A stretch of DNA of 64,000 nt from Duganella sp. Leaf126 (GCF_001423125.1 NZ_LMNW01000031.1:497761-561760), one strand, 5' to 3'; numbered from the stretch's first letter, positions 28,517 through 38,403 are shown. Numbers and translations are program-made. The notes: a model not told the origin generated them from the letters alone.

Positions 28517-31000
28517 ATGTTTCCCATCACGTCCACACTGGCCACGCCGGTCAATCTCCAGGCGGTGAATCCGACGCTGCAAACCTCGGCCGTCAACGCG
28601 GTCAATTCGTCGACCCAGGCCGTGGGCTCGGCCACCGATGCGCCGCTGTCGTCGGTCACCATCGACCTGTCGCCGGTCGCCGGCTTCTTGATGACGGTGT
28701 CGCGCGCGCAGCAGCAAATTGCGCAGGTGCAAGCGGGCGGCGCCCAGGCCACACAGGACGCGGCGTTCCGCGCCAACCTGCTCAACGACGCCACCCAGCA
28801 GGTGGTCGATGCGTTCAACCTGCTGCCCGGCGTCGATTTCAACCAGTCGCAGCCGCTGGGATCGACCCTGCTCAACAACCTGGTCAACAACCTCAATCAG
28901 CAGGTGCAGGGGCAACTGTCGGGCGCGGAGAGCCTGGCGCGGCTGGGCGTGACGCTGCAACCGGCACTGCTGTCCGACCCCACGGGCGGCTTGTCGCTCG
29001 ACAATGAAATCCTGCGCGCCGCGTTCAACAGCAACGAGCAAAATACCACCAGCACCTTGCAGGACACGCTGACCAATTTCCGCAACCTCGCCACCGAATA
29101 CGCCGAGCAGCTGAGCGCGACGGCCTCGACGTCGTTCAACCAGCTGCTGCCCAACACCCAGCCGGCGCTGACGCCGGCCGATCTGGCGCAGAACGCCCGC
29201 CTCGACTTCGCCCGCGCCCAGCTCGATCTGCTGTCGCAAAATCCCCTGAACGAGACGGCTGCCGACCGCCTGGCCGCGCAGCGCGCAGCGCTCGAGCAGC
29301 CGCTCACGCCCACGTCCACCGCGCCGCAGTCGCCGATCGTCAATCCGCTGCTGACCTCGACTGCCGACGCGATCGCCGCCCAGAACGCGCTCACCACCAA
29401 CCAGGCGCAACTGGCAGCGCAGACCGGCGATCTGTTGCAGACCCAGCAAACACAGCAGGCACAGAGCGCCAACCAGGCCCAGCAGCAAGCGCTGCAAGGT
29501 CTTAACTATGCTCAGCTGCAACAGGCAGCGCTGAACGAAACCGCCAACCTCAACGCGCAGCAAGCGCAGCAGGCAGCCCAGGCGCAGCAAGAATTGCAGA
29601 CCCAGCAGACCGCCCAGGCGCAGCAAGCCGCCCAGCAGGATCTGCAAGCGAATACCGCGCTGCAAGCCCAGCAGGCTGCCCAGGCCCGCCAGGACCTGCA
29701 GGCTGACAATGTGCTGCAGGCCCAGCAGAGCGCCCAAACCCGCCAGGACCTGCAGGCCGACAACGCGCTGCAGGCGCAGCAAACCGCCCAGGCGCAACAG
29801 GCGGCCCAGGCCCGGCAAGACTTGCAAGCCAACAATACCGTGCAGGCACAACAAGCCGCCCAGGCACAGCAGGATCTGCAAGCCCAGGCAACCCTGCAGG
29901 GCCAGCAGGCCTCGCAGGCGCAGCAAGCCCGGGCCCAGGAAGCGCTACAGGCCCAGCAGCAAGTCGCCGATGCGCAACTGGCGCAGGCGCGGCTCAATGC
30001 CCAGAACGTCAACGCGGCCCAGGTGCAGCAGGATGTGCAGGCGGCCAACCTGCTGCAATCGCAGCTGGCGGCAACCGCCGCCGCGCGCCAGGCGACCGAG
30101 CAAGCTACCGAGCAGACGTCGCAAACCGAGCAGGCCCGCCAGGCCAACCTGGCGCAGCAGGCAAATCAGGCGCAACAGACCACGCTGGCAAATCAGGCCA
30201 ACCAGGCAGCCCAGGCGAATCAGCTTGATCAGGCCAACCAGCTGCAGGCAACGCAGCAGGCGGCCGCAGACCAGGCCGCCGAGAGCAGCCAGCAAACCAG
30301 CGCCAGCCAGGCGGCCGCCGAGGCAGCACAGACCAGCGCCCAGGCCCAGGCTGCACGCCAGCAGACCACCGCCAGCCTGAACGCAGCCACCGCCGCCAGC
30401 ACCCAGGCGGCAGCCCAGGCGCAGGCCGCGCAAAATGCCGCCACCACTGCCGCAGCCAACAACCCGGCCAATGCCAGCAGCCCCGAGCAGCAGGCCCAGG
30501 CGGCGCAAGTGGCAGCTGCCAGCCTGGCCAACGCCACCGCAGCGGCATCGAGCGCGCTGGCCCAGGCACAGGCAGCGCAAAGCGCAGCCGATGCCCTGTC
30601 CGCACAAAGCGCTACTGCAGCGGCTGCCGCCGATGCAGCCCGCGCTGCACTGGCACAGGCCGGCAGCTCGCAGGAAGCGATCGCCGCAGCGTCGGCGGCT
30701 GCCGCACAGCAAGCAAGCGCAGCCGATACTGCCGCCGCCAATTCGGCAGCAGCCAATGCCGCGGCCGCCGATGCCGCCCAACAAGCCCGTGCGGCCCAGG
30801 CGGCCGCAGCGCAGGCAGCTGCCGTCCAGGCCAATCCGCTGCAGGCAAACCCGGCGCTGGCAGCAGCGATCGCGGCCTACAACATCAACGATCCAGCCCT
30901 GGGCAACAACACGGCCCGCCCCGTGCAGTCGGCCACCCCTGCCGTGGGCCGCGTGGCAGCCGTTACCGCCACCGACAGCACCCGCAGCATCGGTTCGTAA
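28517..31000 (+). CDS. Ala/Gln-rich repeat protein with FliD-like N-terminal segment
   Basis: 827 residues, not assigned to a family. Residues 1-210 are normal sequence. The stretch 139-200 (SLARLGVTLQ, then LSLDNEILRAAFNSN) follows the pattern of the C-terminal domain of flagellar cap protein FliD. Residues 300-800 are almost only Ala and Gln with Asn, Asp, Ser, Thr and Arg. They include an 18-residue repeat at 375-470 (DLQA.NALQAQQAAQARQ) and then poly-Ala/Gln heptad-like helix to the end. There is no signal peptide and no membrane segment. AGGAG lies 6 bases before the ATG. The low-complexity part should form a long alpha-helical rod or aggregate; function unknown. No flagellar genes are nearby. 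Confidence 0.75.
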   Translation: MFPITSTLATPVNLQAVNPTLQTSAVNAVNSSTQAVGSATDAPLSSVTIDLSPVAGFLMTVSRAQQQIAQVQAGGAQATQDAAFRANLLNDATQQVVDAFNLLPGVDFNQSQPLGSTLLNNLVNNLNQQVQGQLSGAESLARLGVTLQPALLSDPTGGLSLDNEILRAAFNSNEQNTTSTLQDTLTNFRNLATEYAEQLSATASTSFNQLLPNTQPALTPADLAQNARLDFARAQLDLLSQNPLNETAADRLAAQRAALEQPLTPTSTAPQSPIVNPLLTSTADAIAAQNALTTNQAQLAAQTGDLLQTQQTQQAQSANQAQQQALQGLNYAQLQQAALNETANLNAQQAQQAAQAQQELQTQQTAQAQQAAQQDLQANTALQAQQAAQARQDLQADNVLQAQQSAQTRQDLQADNALQAQQTAQAQQAAQARQDLQANNTVQAQQAAQAQQDLQAQATLQGQQASQAQQARAQEALQAQQQVADAQLAQARLNAQNVNAAQVQQDVQAANLLQSQLAATAAARQATEQATEQTSQTEQARQANLAQQANQAQQTTLANQANQAAQANQLDQANQLQATQQAAADQAAESSQQTSASQAAAEAAQTSAQAQAARQQTTASLNAATAASTQAAAQAQAAQNAATTAAANNPANASSPEQQAQAAQVAAASLANATAAASSALAQAQAAQSAADALSAQSATAAAAADAARAALAQAGSSQEAIAAASAAAAQQASAADTAAANSAAANAAAADAAQQARAAQAAAAQAAAVQANPLQANPALAAAIAAYNINDPALGNNTARPVQSATPAVGRVAAVTATDSTRSIGS
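29639..29926 (+). repeat. 18-residue (54-bp) tandem repeats in the Ala/Gln-rich protein
   Basis: Five units begin DLQA at 29639, 29693, 29747, 29819 and 29873. Four are 54 bp and the third is 72 bp through one extra six-residue AQQ-type step. The consensus is DLQADNALQAQQAAQARQ. Weaker Q/A repeats continue on both sides. Confidence 0.9.
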
Positions 31001-31155
31001 GCGCTCACAGACGTTACGGCCGCCATGGCTGCATCGATGCCGGTTACGGCGGGCGCAGCTGCATGGCACGGCGCAGCGCAGCGTTGCGCCGGGCGGTCCG
31101 GTCACGCGCAGCGGCGTACCAGGTCTCCTGGGCGCCGTGCCTTCCCATGGTGCGG

Positions 31156-31172
31156 CCCGAATTAAATTCGGG
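31156..31172. promoter_or_regulatory. 17-bp perfect palindrome in a 290-base gap
   Basis: CCCGAATT-A-AATTCGGG stands out in the GC-rich gap 31001-31293 before the LivJ-like gene. GATAAT sequences at about 31233 and 31256 are possible -10 boxes. It could be an operator for that gene; no known factor is matched. The rest of the gap shows only GC-rich imperfect hairpins. Confidence 0.4.
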
Positions 31173-31293
31173 TCTGCCGATGCCGCACAGCGTGGCTGCG
31201 CCAAAACCTGCTCCAGCACAGCACAACTTGCACGATAATATGGCCGTGAATTGGCGATAATCAGGCTTGGTTTTTTTAAACATGGGAGCAGGC

Positions 31294-32433
31294 ATGGGTG
31301 TGAAGCACAAGGTGACATACGTGGCAGCGGCGATGGCCGTGATGACAGCGACCGCTGCAACTGCGCAAGCGCAGGAAACCGTGGTCAAGATCGGTCACAG
31401 CGGTCCGCTGTCGGGCGCGCAGGCGTTTTCGGGCAAGGACAATGAAAGCGGCGCGCGCCTGGCGGTCGAGGAACTCAATGCGAAGCCGCTCACCGTGGCC
31501 GGCAAAAAACTGAAATTCGAACTGCTGTCCGAAGACGACCAGGGCGATCCCAAGGCCGGTGTGGCCGCCGCCCAGAAGCTGATCGACAACGGCGTGCGCT
31601 ACATCGTCGGTCCGTACAACTCGGGCGTGACCATTCCGGCCTCGCGCGCCTACAACGACGCCGGCGCACTGGTGGCGACGGTGGCCACCAATCCCAAGAT
31701 TACCCAGCAAGGCTACAAGGGCCTGTTCCGCGTGAATGCCAGCGACACCCAGCTCGGCTCGAAAATGGCGCTGTACGCAGCCAATGTACTGAAGCTGAAA
31801 AACGTCGCCGTGATCGACGACCGCACCGCTTTCGGCCAGGGCGTGGCCGAGGAATTCAAGAAACAGGCGCGACTGTCGGGCATGACCGTGGCAGGCCACG
31901 AGTTCACCACCGACCGCGCGTTCGACTTCAACGCCATCCTCACCAAGCTCAAAACCAAGAAGGTCGAGGCAATCTTCTTTGGCGGCTATGCTCCGCAGGC
32001 AGCGCCGCTGGCGCGCCAGATGAAACAGCTGGGCATCAACGCCAAACTGCTGGGCGGCGACACCATCTGCACCGCCGAAATGGGCAAGCTGGGCGGCGAA
32101 GCCGTCGGCGAGAACGTGCTGTGCTCGCAAGGTGGCGCCGTGCTGGACAAGGCCAGCGCCGGTACCGCCTTCAAAACCCGCTTCAAGGCCCGCTTCAAGA
32201 AGGACCCGGACGTGTATGCGGCGGCCTACTACGACGCCACCATGATGTATGCGCAAGGCATGCAGAAGGCGGCGTCGGTCGATCCGCAAAAAGTGGGCGC
32301 GGTGATCAGCGCCGGCACCTACCAGGGCGTGGCCGGCAATTATGCCTTCGATGCGCGCGGCGACATGAAAGAATCGCCGGTCACCATCTACACCTTCAAG
32401 GGCGGCCAGCCGGTCGCGCTGAGCAGCTACTGA
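31294..32433 (+). CDS. Branched-chain amino-acid ABC transporter binding protein (LivJ type)
   Basis: 379 residues. Signal peptide MGVKHKVTYVAAAMAVMTATAATAQA, then a type I periplasmic binding fold with the family opening ETVVKIGHSGPLSGAQAF.GKD and the mid motif VATNPKITQQGYKGLFRVNASD. The start at 31294 has GGAG five bases upstream; an ATG at 31282 is possible. The livHMGF permease and ATPase genes are not adjacent, so it must use components encoded elsewhere. Its TGA is directly followed by the stop of the opposite-strand heme oxygenase gene (TGATCA). Confidence 0.92.
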   Translation: MGVKHKVTYVAAAMAVMTATAATAQAQETVVKIGHSGPLSGAQAFSGKDNESGARLAVEELNAKPLTVAGKKLKFELLSEDDQGDPKAGVAAAQKLIDNGVRYIVGPYNSGVTIPASRAYNDAGALVATVATNPKITQQGYKGLFRVNASDTQLGSKMALYAANVLKLKNVAVIDDRTAFGQGVAEEFKKQARLSGMTVAGHEFTTDRAFDFNAILTKLKTKKVEAIFFGGYAPQAAPLARQMKQLGINAKLLGGDTICTAEMGKLGGEAVGENVLCSQGGAVLDKASAGTAFKTRFKARFKKDPDVYAAAYYDATMMYAQGMQKAASVDPQKVGAVISAGTYQGVAGNYAFDARGDMKESPVTIYTFKGGQPVALSSY

Positions 32434-33027
32434 TCACGCGCCGCACCGGGCGCCGGCCTGGTGCAGCGCGCGGTTGAGGGCAATCAGGCGGTCGAAGGCG
32501 TCGCGCGCGCCGGCGCAGGCGTCGGCGATCTGGCTTGGCTCCACCACCTGGGTGCGCAGGGCGGCCAGAAACTGCTGCCAGCGCGGTCCCGGCGAACCAT
32601 TGCCACGCAAATACGCCAGCGGGTGCGGCGCCAGTGTCGGCGCCAGCCGCTTGTACAGCACTGCCCCACCGAGTTGCGATCCTTCCACGACATAGCACAC
32701 GCCCCAGCGGTAGGCAGCGCTCGCGTGCGCCGGCCATGGTGCGGCCGGCACCGCTGCCACGGCGTCATCCGTCAGGCCTGCCAGCGCCGCATGCGCCAGA
32801 TCGGCGCGGATCGCGCCCAGGTAATCGGGCAGTACGGGCCCGTCGCCAAAGCTGGCCAGCCAGGCGGGCACGGGCGCCAGCCAGCGCTCGAGCAGGCGCA
32901 GATGGGCGCCATAGGCAGCCAGGTCGACGTCAGGCGCGGCCAGCGGCGTTTGCGCGTCGAGTTCGTCATGGCGCGCGGCGGTGGCAGCGCGCAGGGCCGC
33001 CAGCACGTCGGCTTCCTCATTTTTCAA
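32434..33027 (-). CDS. bphO: Heme oxygenase (biliverdin-forming, BphO type)
   Basis: 197 residues, normal length for bacterial heme oxygenase. The proximal heme ligand is His20 in TAARHDEL, and the distal-helix pattern is seen in YVVEGSQLGGAVLYKRL. It opens heme to biliverdin, the chromophore of bacteriophytochromes. A bacteriophytochrome gene lies 2.2 kb away on the same strand, which makes chromophore supply its likely job rather than iron scavenging. It is divergent from the hybrid kinase gene across a 131-base gap. Confidence 0.9.
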   Translation of the reverse strand: MKNEEADVLAALRAATAARHDELDAQTPLAAPDVDLAAYGAHLRLLERWLAPVPAWLASFGDGPVLPDYLGAIRADLAHAALAGLTDDAVAAVPAAPWPAHASAAYRWGVCYVVEGSQLGGAVLYKRLAPTLAPHPLAYLRGNGSPGPRWQQFLAALRTQVVEPSQIADACAGARDAFDRLIALNRALHQAGARCGA

Positions 33028-33158
33028 AAAATCAACTCCCTTTTTTTAGGTGCAACAATTTTACACATGCATCAGGCAACCCGCACACCGTACGATTTGC
33101 CTTAGTGACACTTGTTACGCTGAGGTAGAATCTTGCAACGAATGTCCAACCGTGTCCC

Positions 33159-34811
33159 ATGAGTGCCAATCTTTCCCACAACTGTTCCGTACTGCTGATC
33201 GATGACGAACTCATCGCGCAAGACCTGATCGGTGACCATCTGAGCCGCCAACCGGGCATTCGCCTGCGGTACGACCAGCATGCCGAACATGCCGTGCAAT
33301 TGTGCCGCGAGACCGAGGCCAATGTAGTCCTGGTGGACTTGCGCATGCCGGGCGCCGACGGTTTCGACGTGATCCGCATGCTGCGCGCCGATCCCGACAC
33401 CGCCCACGTGCCCATCATCCTGCTGTCGTCCGAAGACGATGCCGACACCAAGGCCCGCGCCTTTGCGCTGGGCGCCAACGACTACCTGGTCAAGTGGCCC
33501 GAGGCGCGCGAGCTCGAGGCGCGCATCCGCTACCACTGCGCGGCCTACCACGCGCGCCGCGAACGCGACGCCGCCTTCATCGAACTGCGCCAGCGCGAGG
33601 AAGAACTGCGCGCCAGCCAGGCGGCGCTGCACCAGGCGCAGAAAATGGAAGCGATCGGCCAGCTGACGGGCGGCGTGGCGCACGACTTCAACAATGTACT
33701 GCAAATCATCAGCGGCAACCTGCACTTGTTGAAAATGCTGGGACTGGTCAGCCAGCCCGGCATGGTCCGCGTGGAAAACGCCCTGGCCGGCGTGGAGCGC
33801 GGCGCCCGCCTGGCAGCCCACCTGCTGGCCTTTGCCCGCCGCCAGCCGCTGCAAAGCGCGGTGGTCGATCTGACGCCGATGCTGACCGACATGGACGACA
33901 TGCTGGGCCACGTGCTGGGGCCGCGCGCCCAGGTGGTGACCGACATCGCGCCGCAGCTGTGGAACATCGAGGTCGATGTCGGCCAGCTCAACAACGTCAT
34001 CCTGAACCTGGCCATCAACGCGCGCGACGCCATGAGCGGCGAAGGTACGCTCACCATCCGCGCCCGCAACCTCGATGCCGACGCCGCGCGCCTGCACCAG
34101 GTCAACGCCGCGGCCGGCGAACACGTGATGGACGCCGACTACGTGCTGATCGAAATCGTCGATACCGGCGTGGGCATGAGCGAGGCGGTGATGCAGCGCG
34201 CGTTCGAGCCGTTCTTTACCACCAAGCCTACCGGCCAGGGCACCGGCCTGGGCCTGTCGATGGCATATGGTTTCGTCAAGCAGTCGGGTGGCGAGATTAC
34301 CCTGCAAAGCCGTCCCGGCGAAGGCACTTGCGTGCAGATCTACCTGCCGCGCAACGAAGCGATCGCCGACACCGACCCGGCCGCCGATACGGCAGCGGTG
34401 ACCGGCGGCGCTGAAACCATTCTGGTGGTGGAGGACGAAGAAGCGGTGCGCAGCGCCACGGTAGCCATGCTGGCCGACCTCGGCTACACGGTGCTGGCGA
34501 GCCCGGATGCCGACCACGCGGCCCGGCTGCTCGAGGACGGCGCCCGCATCGACCTGCTGTTTACCGATGTGATCATGCCAGGCCGGCTGACCAGCCTGGA
34601 ACTGTCCGAACTGGTGAAGCGCGACCATCCGCACGCCCAGGTCCTGTTTACGTCAGGCTACGCCGAAGGCGTGCTGACCCACGATGGCAAGCTGCCGCAA
34701 GGCGTCAACCTGCTGGCCAAGCCCTATACGGTCGAAGCGTTGAGCACGCGCATCCGCCAGATGCTGCGCCAGCGCCCTGCTGCCGGTACGGTCACGCTTA
34801 CTGGGGCTTGA
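33159..34811 (+). CDS. Hybrid histidine kinase, REC-HisKA-HATPase-REC
   Basis: 550 residues with no membrane segment. Order: receiver 1 (VVLVDLRMPGADG; note the Lys motif VKWPE in place of KP), a coiled linker, HisKA with the His in GGVAHDFNNVLQII, HATPase (NLAINARDAM, DTGVGM, GTGLGLSMAYG) and a C-terminal receiver (LLFTDVIMPG, LAKPYT). The AHDFNN form marks the HPK4-like group. It lies inside the phytochrome cluster between bphO and bphP, so it may take part in the same light pathway (inference). The end overlaps the response-regulator gene by 14 bases, tail to tail. Confidence 0.92.
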   Translation: MSANLSHNCSVLLIDDELIAQDLIGDHLSRQPGIRLRYDQHAEHAVQLCRETEANVVLVDLRMPGADGFDVIRMLRADPDTAHVPIILLSSEDDADTKARAFALGANDYLVKWPEARELEARIRYHCAAYHARRERDAAFIELRQREEELRASQAALHQAQKMEAIGQLTGGVAHDFNNVLQIISGNLHLLKMLGLVSQPGMVRVENALAGVERGARLAAHLLAFARRQPLQSAVVDLTPMLTDMDDMLGHVLGPRAQVVTDIAPQLWNIEVDVGQLNNVILNLAINARDAMSGEGTLTIRARNLDADAARLHQVNAAAGEHVMDADYVLIEIVDTGVGMSEAVMQRAFEPFFTTKPTGQGTGLGLSMAYGFVKQSGGEITLQSRPGEGTCVQIYLPRNEAIADTDPAADTAAVTGGAETILVVEDEEAVRSATVAMLADLGYTVLASPDADHAARLLEDGARIDLLFTDVIMPGRLTSLELSELVKRDHPHAQVLFTSGYAEGVLTHDGKLPQGVNLLAKPYTVEALSTRIRQMLRQRPAAGTVTLTGA

Positions 34812-35253
34812 CGTAACGCTGCGAACCCGGGGGCGGCTCGTTGAGGACCGCCCAGAAGATGCCCAGGTCGGAAATGGCGCGCACGAATTCCTTGAAATCG
34901 ACCGGCTTGACCACGTAGGCATTCACGCCCAGCTCGTAGCTGCGGATCAGATCCTGCTCTTCGCGCGACGAGGTCAGCATCACGACCGGCAAACTCTTGA
35001 GCGAGGCATTGTTGCGGATGTCGGCCAGTACTTCGAGTCCGTCCACCTTGGGCAGCTTGAGGTCGAGCAGCACCACGGCCGGGTTGCCCTGTTCGCGCTC
35101 GGTAAAGGCGCCGCGCATGTGCAGGTAGTCGAGCGCATCGGCGCCATCCCGCACCACGATCACCTCGTTGGCCAGCTGGCTGCGCTCGAGCGCAATCAGG
35201 GTCAGCTCCAGGTCGTGGGGGTTGTCTTCGACGAGCAAGATGGGTTTTAGCAT
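34798..35253 (-). CDS. CheY-like response regulator, phytochrome partner
   Basis: 151 residues, a single receiver domain of the Rcp1/BphR subgroup: VEDNPHDLELTLIALER at the N-terminus, VVLLDLKLPKVDGLEVLADI around the phospho-acceptor Asp, MLTSS, and VVKPVDFKEFVRAI, then a short tail. This subgroup is typically the direct partner of a bacteriophytochrome kinase. It is 13 bases after bphP with GAGGT before the start, so it is the second gene of that operon. There is no output domain; the signal must pass to another protein. Confidence 0.93.
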   Translation of the reverse strand: MLKPILLVEDNPHDLELTLIALERSQLANEVIVVRDGADALDYLHMRGAFTEREQGNPAVVLLDLKLPKVDGLEVLADIRNNASLKSLPVVMLTSSREEQDLIRSYELGVNAYVVKPVDFKEFVRAISDLGIFWAVLNEPPPGSQRYVKPQ

Positions 35254-35266
35254 GCAGGTACCTCTG

Positions 35267-37528
35267 TCATTCTTTGTCAGATGGGGGTGTGTTAGGAATA
35301 CTGAACGAGAACGTCGCGCCTTCACCGGGAACGGACTTGGCCCAGACGCGGCCGCCATGACGCTCGACGATGCGCCTGACGTTGGCCAGGCCGATGCCGG
35401 TCCCGTGAAAATCTTCCATGCGGTGCAGGCGCTGGAATACGCCAAACAGCTTGTGCACATACTCCATGTTGAAGCCGACGCCATTGTCGGCGACATGGAA
35501 CACGGCTTCGGTGGGACTTTGCTCACTGGAAATGCGAATCACGGCCGGATCGCTCTGGGTCGTGAATTTGACGGCGTTCGATAACAGATTGTACAACGCC
35601 AGCTGCAAAAATGCCGGATCGGCGGTGACATCGGGCAGCGATTCCACCTGCCAGTCCACGCGGCGCCCTGCTGTTTCAGTGCCCAGCCGCTCGATGCAAC
35701 CGTTGACCAGGTCGCTCATGCGGATACGCACGGGGCGCAGCGCCGCCCTCCCCATCTGGGAAAAACTCAGTAAATCATCGACCAGCTTGCCGGCAAGACG
35801 GGCCGAGGTCTTGATATTGGTGAGGAAGCGCATGCGCCGCTCGAGGTTGTCGTTGCCGGCGCTCTCCATCAGCAGGTCGGAGAAACCGACGATGTGGCGC
35901 AGCGGCGCGCGCAGGTCGTGCGAGACCGAGTACGAAAACGCTTCCAGTTCCTTGTTGGCACGGCCCAGTTCGCCGGCCAGGTCGGCCATCTGCTCGGCGC
36001 GCTCAAGCGCAATGCCGAGCAAGGTGGTGCGAAATTCCAGCGCCAGTTCGAGCTCGGCATCGTGCCACGGCGCGCTGGTGCCATGCACGGCCTCGCGCCA
36101 GATATCGAAACTGGTACGCGGCGACAACACGCCGGACGCGGTCTTGTCGTGCGGCCGGCCGGCCCAGTCGATGGTGTACACGTGCTCGGGCCGGAACCAC
36201 AGCAGGTAGTGCTGGTGGATGCGCGAGATCGGCATCGCCAGCAGACCGCTGGCGCTGTCCACGTAGTCGGCGGCCGGCGGATACACGGCGCTCAGGTTGG
36301 CGCTGTGGAACAGGTCTTCGTGCGAGTGCAGGCTGAGCCAGTCGGCCAGCTTGCGGATCTGGTCGTCGTCGGGCGTGTCGCCAAAACTGATCAGGCGGTC
36401 GTCGATGACGATGGCCACCCCGCCCGCGTGGGCAAACCGCAGCAATTCCGGCATCACGCTGCGCAGGTTTTCGATGAAGTCGGCGCCCTGGGTCAGGCCG
36501 GCCAGCAGGCTGACCATCACGCGCCGCACTTCGAGCCGGAACTGCAGCTCGTCGGCGTCGGCACGGTTGCGGATGCGCAGCGCCAGGATTTGCCCCAGCT
36601 GCTCGCACACGGTGCGCTGATGGTAGCTGAGGCGGCGCGGCGTGGCGTGGTGGCACGACAGCAAGCCCCACAGCTTGCCGTCTACCACTAGCGAAATCGA
36701 CATCGACGCCAGCGTGCCCATGTTGCGCATGTACTGCAGGTGCAACGGCGAAACGCTGCGCAGCGCGGCAAGCGACAGGTCGGTGGGCCGGCCGGTGAGC
36801 GGGTGCGCCACCGGCAGCAGGCCGACCGGCACATAATTGGCGTCCTGGATCAGGCGGATACGGTTGAGCAGGTACAGGTCGCGCGCCTGGCGCGGAATGT
36901 CGCTGGCCGGGAAGCGCTGGCCGATATAACCCTCGTAACCGTCCTGCAAGGCCTCGGCCAGCACCGTGCCGTGGCCGTCCTTGTCGAAGCTGTACACCAT
37001 GACGCGGCCGAAACCGGTCAGCGCAGCCACTTCGTTGACGGCGACCTGGCTCATCTCGACGATGGAATCGGCGTCGCTGATCTTGTTGAGGAAGTCGCCC
37101 ACCACCGTGTAGAGCCGGTGCAGGCTGACATCGACATCGCCGACGGCGGGTTCGAATTCGAGCACCAGCAAGCTGTCGCAGACGTGGGCCAGCACGTCGT
37201 AATGGACAGCGCCGGGCCCGAGCACCACCGAGGTCAGGAAGGCAGCGCGGTCGCGCGCCTGTTCCGTGCGCAGCAGCGGCGCCAGCAGCTCGGCCGCCGA
37301 TCCGATGACAGCACGCAGCGGCTGGCCCAGCGCTGCGCCGGGCGCCATGCCGGTAAACGCCGCCAGGTTGTCGCTGACCTGCACCACGGGCGCCGCCGAC
37401 GCGTCGCCAGCATCGGGCACGCCGGACAGATCGAGGGATAGCAGGAAGCCGTGCGGCTGCACCGCTCCGGGGATGCGGATCGGCTCGCTTTCACAGGTGG
37501 CGATGTCGGCGGAAATGGCCTCGGACAT
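35267..37528 (-). CDS. bphP: Bacteriophytochrome histidine kinase
   Basis: 753 residues: PAS (1-120), GAF (140-310), PHY (320-490), HisKA and HATPase. Biliverdin should attach to Cys12 (ATCESEPIRIPG). PASDIP (207-212) and the conserved His in SPLHLQYM (263) and CHHATPRR line the chromophore pocket. PRTSF (470-474) is the PHY tongue motif. The phosphorylation site is H537 (SVSHDLRAPLRH). It should switch between red- and far-red-absorbing states and phosphorylate the downstream response regulator. Heme oxygenase for the chromophore is encoded nearby. Confidence 0.97.
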   Translation of the reverse strand: MSEAISADIATCESEPIRIPGAVQPHGFLLSLDLSGVPDAGDASAAPVVQVSDNLAAFTGMAPGAALGQPLRAVIGSAAELLAPLLRTEQARDRAAFLTSVVLGPGAVHYDVLAHVCDSLLVLEFEPAVGDVDVSLHRLYTVVGDFLNKISDADSIVEMSQVAVNEVAALTGFGRVMVYSFDKDGHGTVLAEALQDGYEGYIGQRFPASDIPRQARDLYLLNRIRLIQDANYVPVGLLPVAHPLTGRPTDLSLAALRSVSPLHLQYMRNMGTLASMSISLVVDGKLWGLLSCHHATPRRLSYHQRTVCEQLGQILALRIRNRADADELQFRLEVRRVMVSLLAGLTQGADFIENLRSVMPELLRFAHAGGVAIVIDDRLISFGDTPDDDQIRKLADWLSLHSHEDLFHSANLSAVYPPAADYVDSASGLLAMPISRIHQHYLLWFRPEHVYTIDWAGRPHDKTASGVLSPRTSFDIWREAVHGTSAPWHDAELELALEFRTTLLGIALERAEQMADLAGELGRANKELEAFSYSVSHDLRAPLRHIVGFSDLLMESAGNDNLERRMRFLTNIKTSARLAGKLVDDLLSFSQMGRAALRPVRIRMSDLVNGCIERLGTETAGRRVDWQVESLPDVTADPAFLQLALYNLLSNAVKFTTQSDPAVIRISSEQSPTEAVFHVADNGVGFNMEYVHKLFGVFQRLHRMEDFHGTGIGLANVRRIVERHGGRVWAKSVPGEGATFSFSIPNTPPSDKE

Positions 37529-37670
37529 GGTGGACAAACATGGTTGCGTAAAACAGCATGATAACAATTTTTGGCCGCCTTCGACGCGTCCTTGGTCCGG
37601 CGCGTCAAATTAAAGCTGTCCATACATCTGTTCTGCCGGCGCACTGCCGCCCACCGCTTGCTGCAGGAAA

Positions 37671-38171
37671 TTACCGTTTCGGCAATTCCCAGTTGGGTCG
37701 CACATAGTGGCACGTGTAACCGTTGGGAATGCGCTCGAGGTAGTCCTGGTGCTCGGGTTCGGCTTGCCAGAACGGTCCTGCCGGCGCCACTTCGGTCACC
37801 ACCTTGCCCGGCCACAGGCCCGATGCATCGACGTCGGCGATGGTGTCGAGCGCGGTCGCCTTTTGCTGCTCGTCGAGGTAATAGATGGCGGAACGATAAC
37901 TGGTACCCAGGTCGTTGCCCTGGCGGTTCGGCGTGCTGGGATCGTGGATCTGGAAGAAGAATTCCAGCAGCTTGCGATAGGAAATAACGGCAGGATCGAA
38001 CGCGATTTCGATCGCCTCGGCATGGGTGCCATGGTTGCGGTAGGTGGCGTTGGGCACGTCGCCGCCGCTGTAGCCCACCCGCGTGGCCACTACGCCCGGC
38101 ATCTTGCGGATCAGATCCTGCATGCCCCAGAAACAGCCGCCAGCCAGGATCGCCTTTTCAGTTGTGCTCAT
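37671..38171 (-). CDS. msrA: Peptide methionine sulfoxide reductase MsrA
   Basis: 166 residues. The catalytic Cys is in GGCFWGMQD, followed by [30 protein letters not shown] and the conserved FFQIHDPST. It reduces S-methionine sulfoxide in proteins. Three ATG codons stand in a row (38177, 38174, 38171); AAGGA abuts the first, so only the third has workable spacing and is chosen. It is monocistronic, with 142 bases to bphP and no visible link to it. Confidence 0.96.
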   Translation of the reverse strand: MSTTEKAILAGGCFWGMQDLIRKMPGVVATRVGYSGGDVPNATYRNHGTHAEAIEIAFDPAVISYRKLLEFFFQIHDPSTPNRQGNDLGTSYRSAIYYLDEQQKATALDTIADVDASGLWPGKVVTEVAPAGPFWQAEPEHQDYLERIPNGYTCHYVRPNWELPKR

Positions 38172-38403
38172 CATCATTCCTTTTCATTGATCGGGTCAGA
38201 CAGCGCATGTTGTGGCGCAGCCCGGCTTTATCAACTGCCTTGCTCAATTGTATCCGCACAGAAATCCATTACGCTCTATAATTACCTCAAGGAAAATTCC
38301 TCCCTGGCTTGCGCGCCCATCTCCCCGCTCGCACCAAATGCCCCGGCCCGAACCCAGCCGAATGATCGCGATGTATTCATCGCCAACATTTCGAGTGCCG
38401 ACC

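Noticed and set aside
29639..29926. Regular repeats as a CRISPR array
   Set aside because: The units are contiguous, in frame and without unique spacers; they encode protein repeats.
31001..31293. A small gene in the gap before the LivJ-like gene
   Set aside because: Short frames exist on both strands but none has a start site or protein-like sequence.
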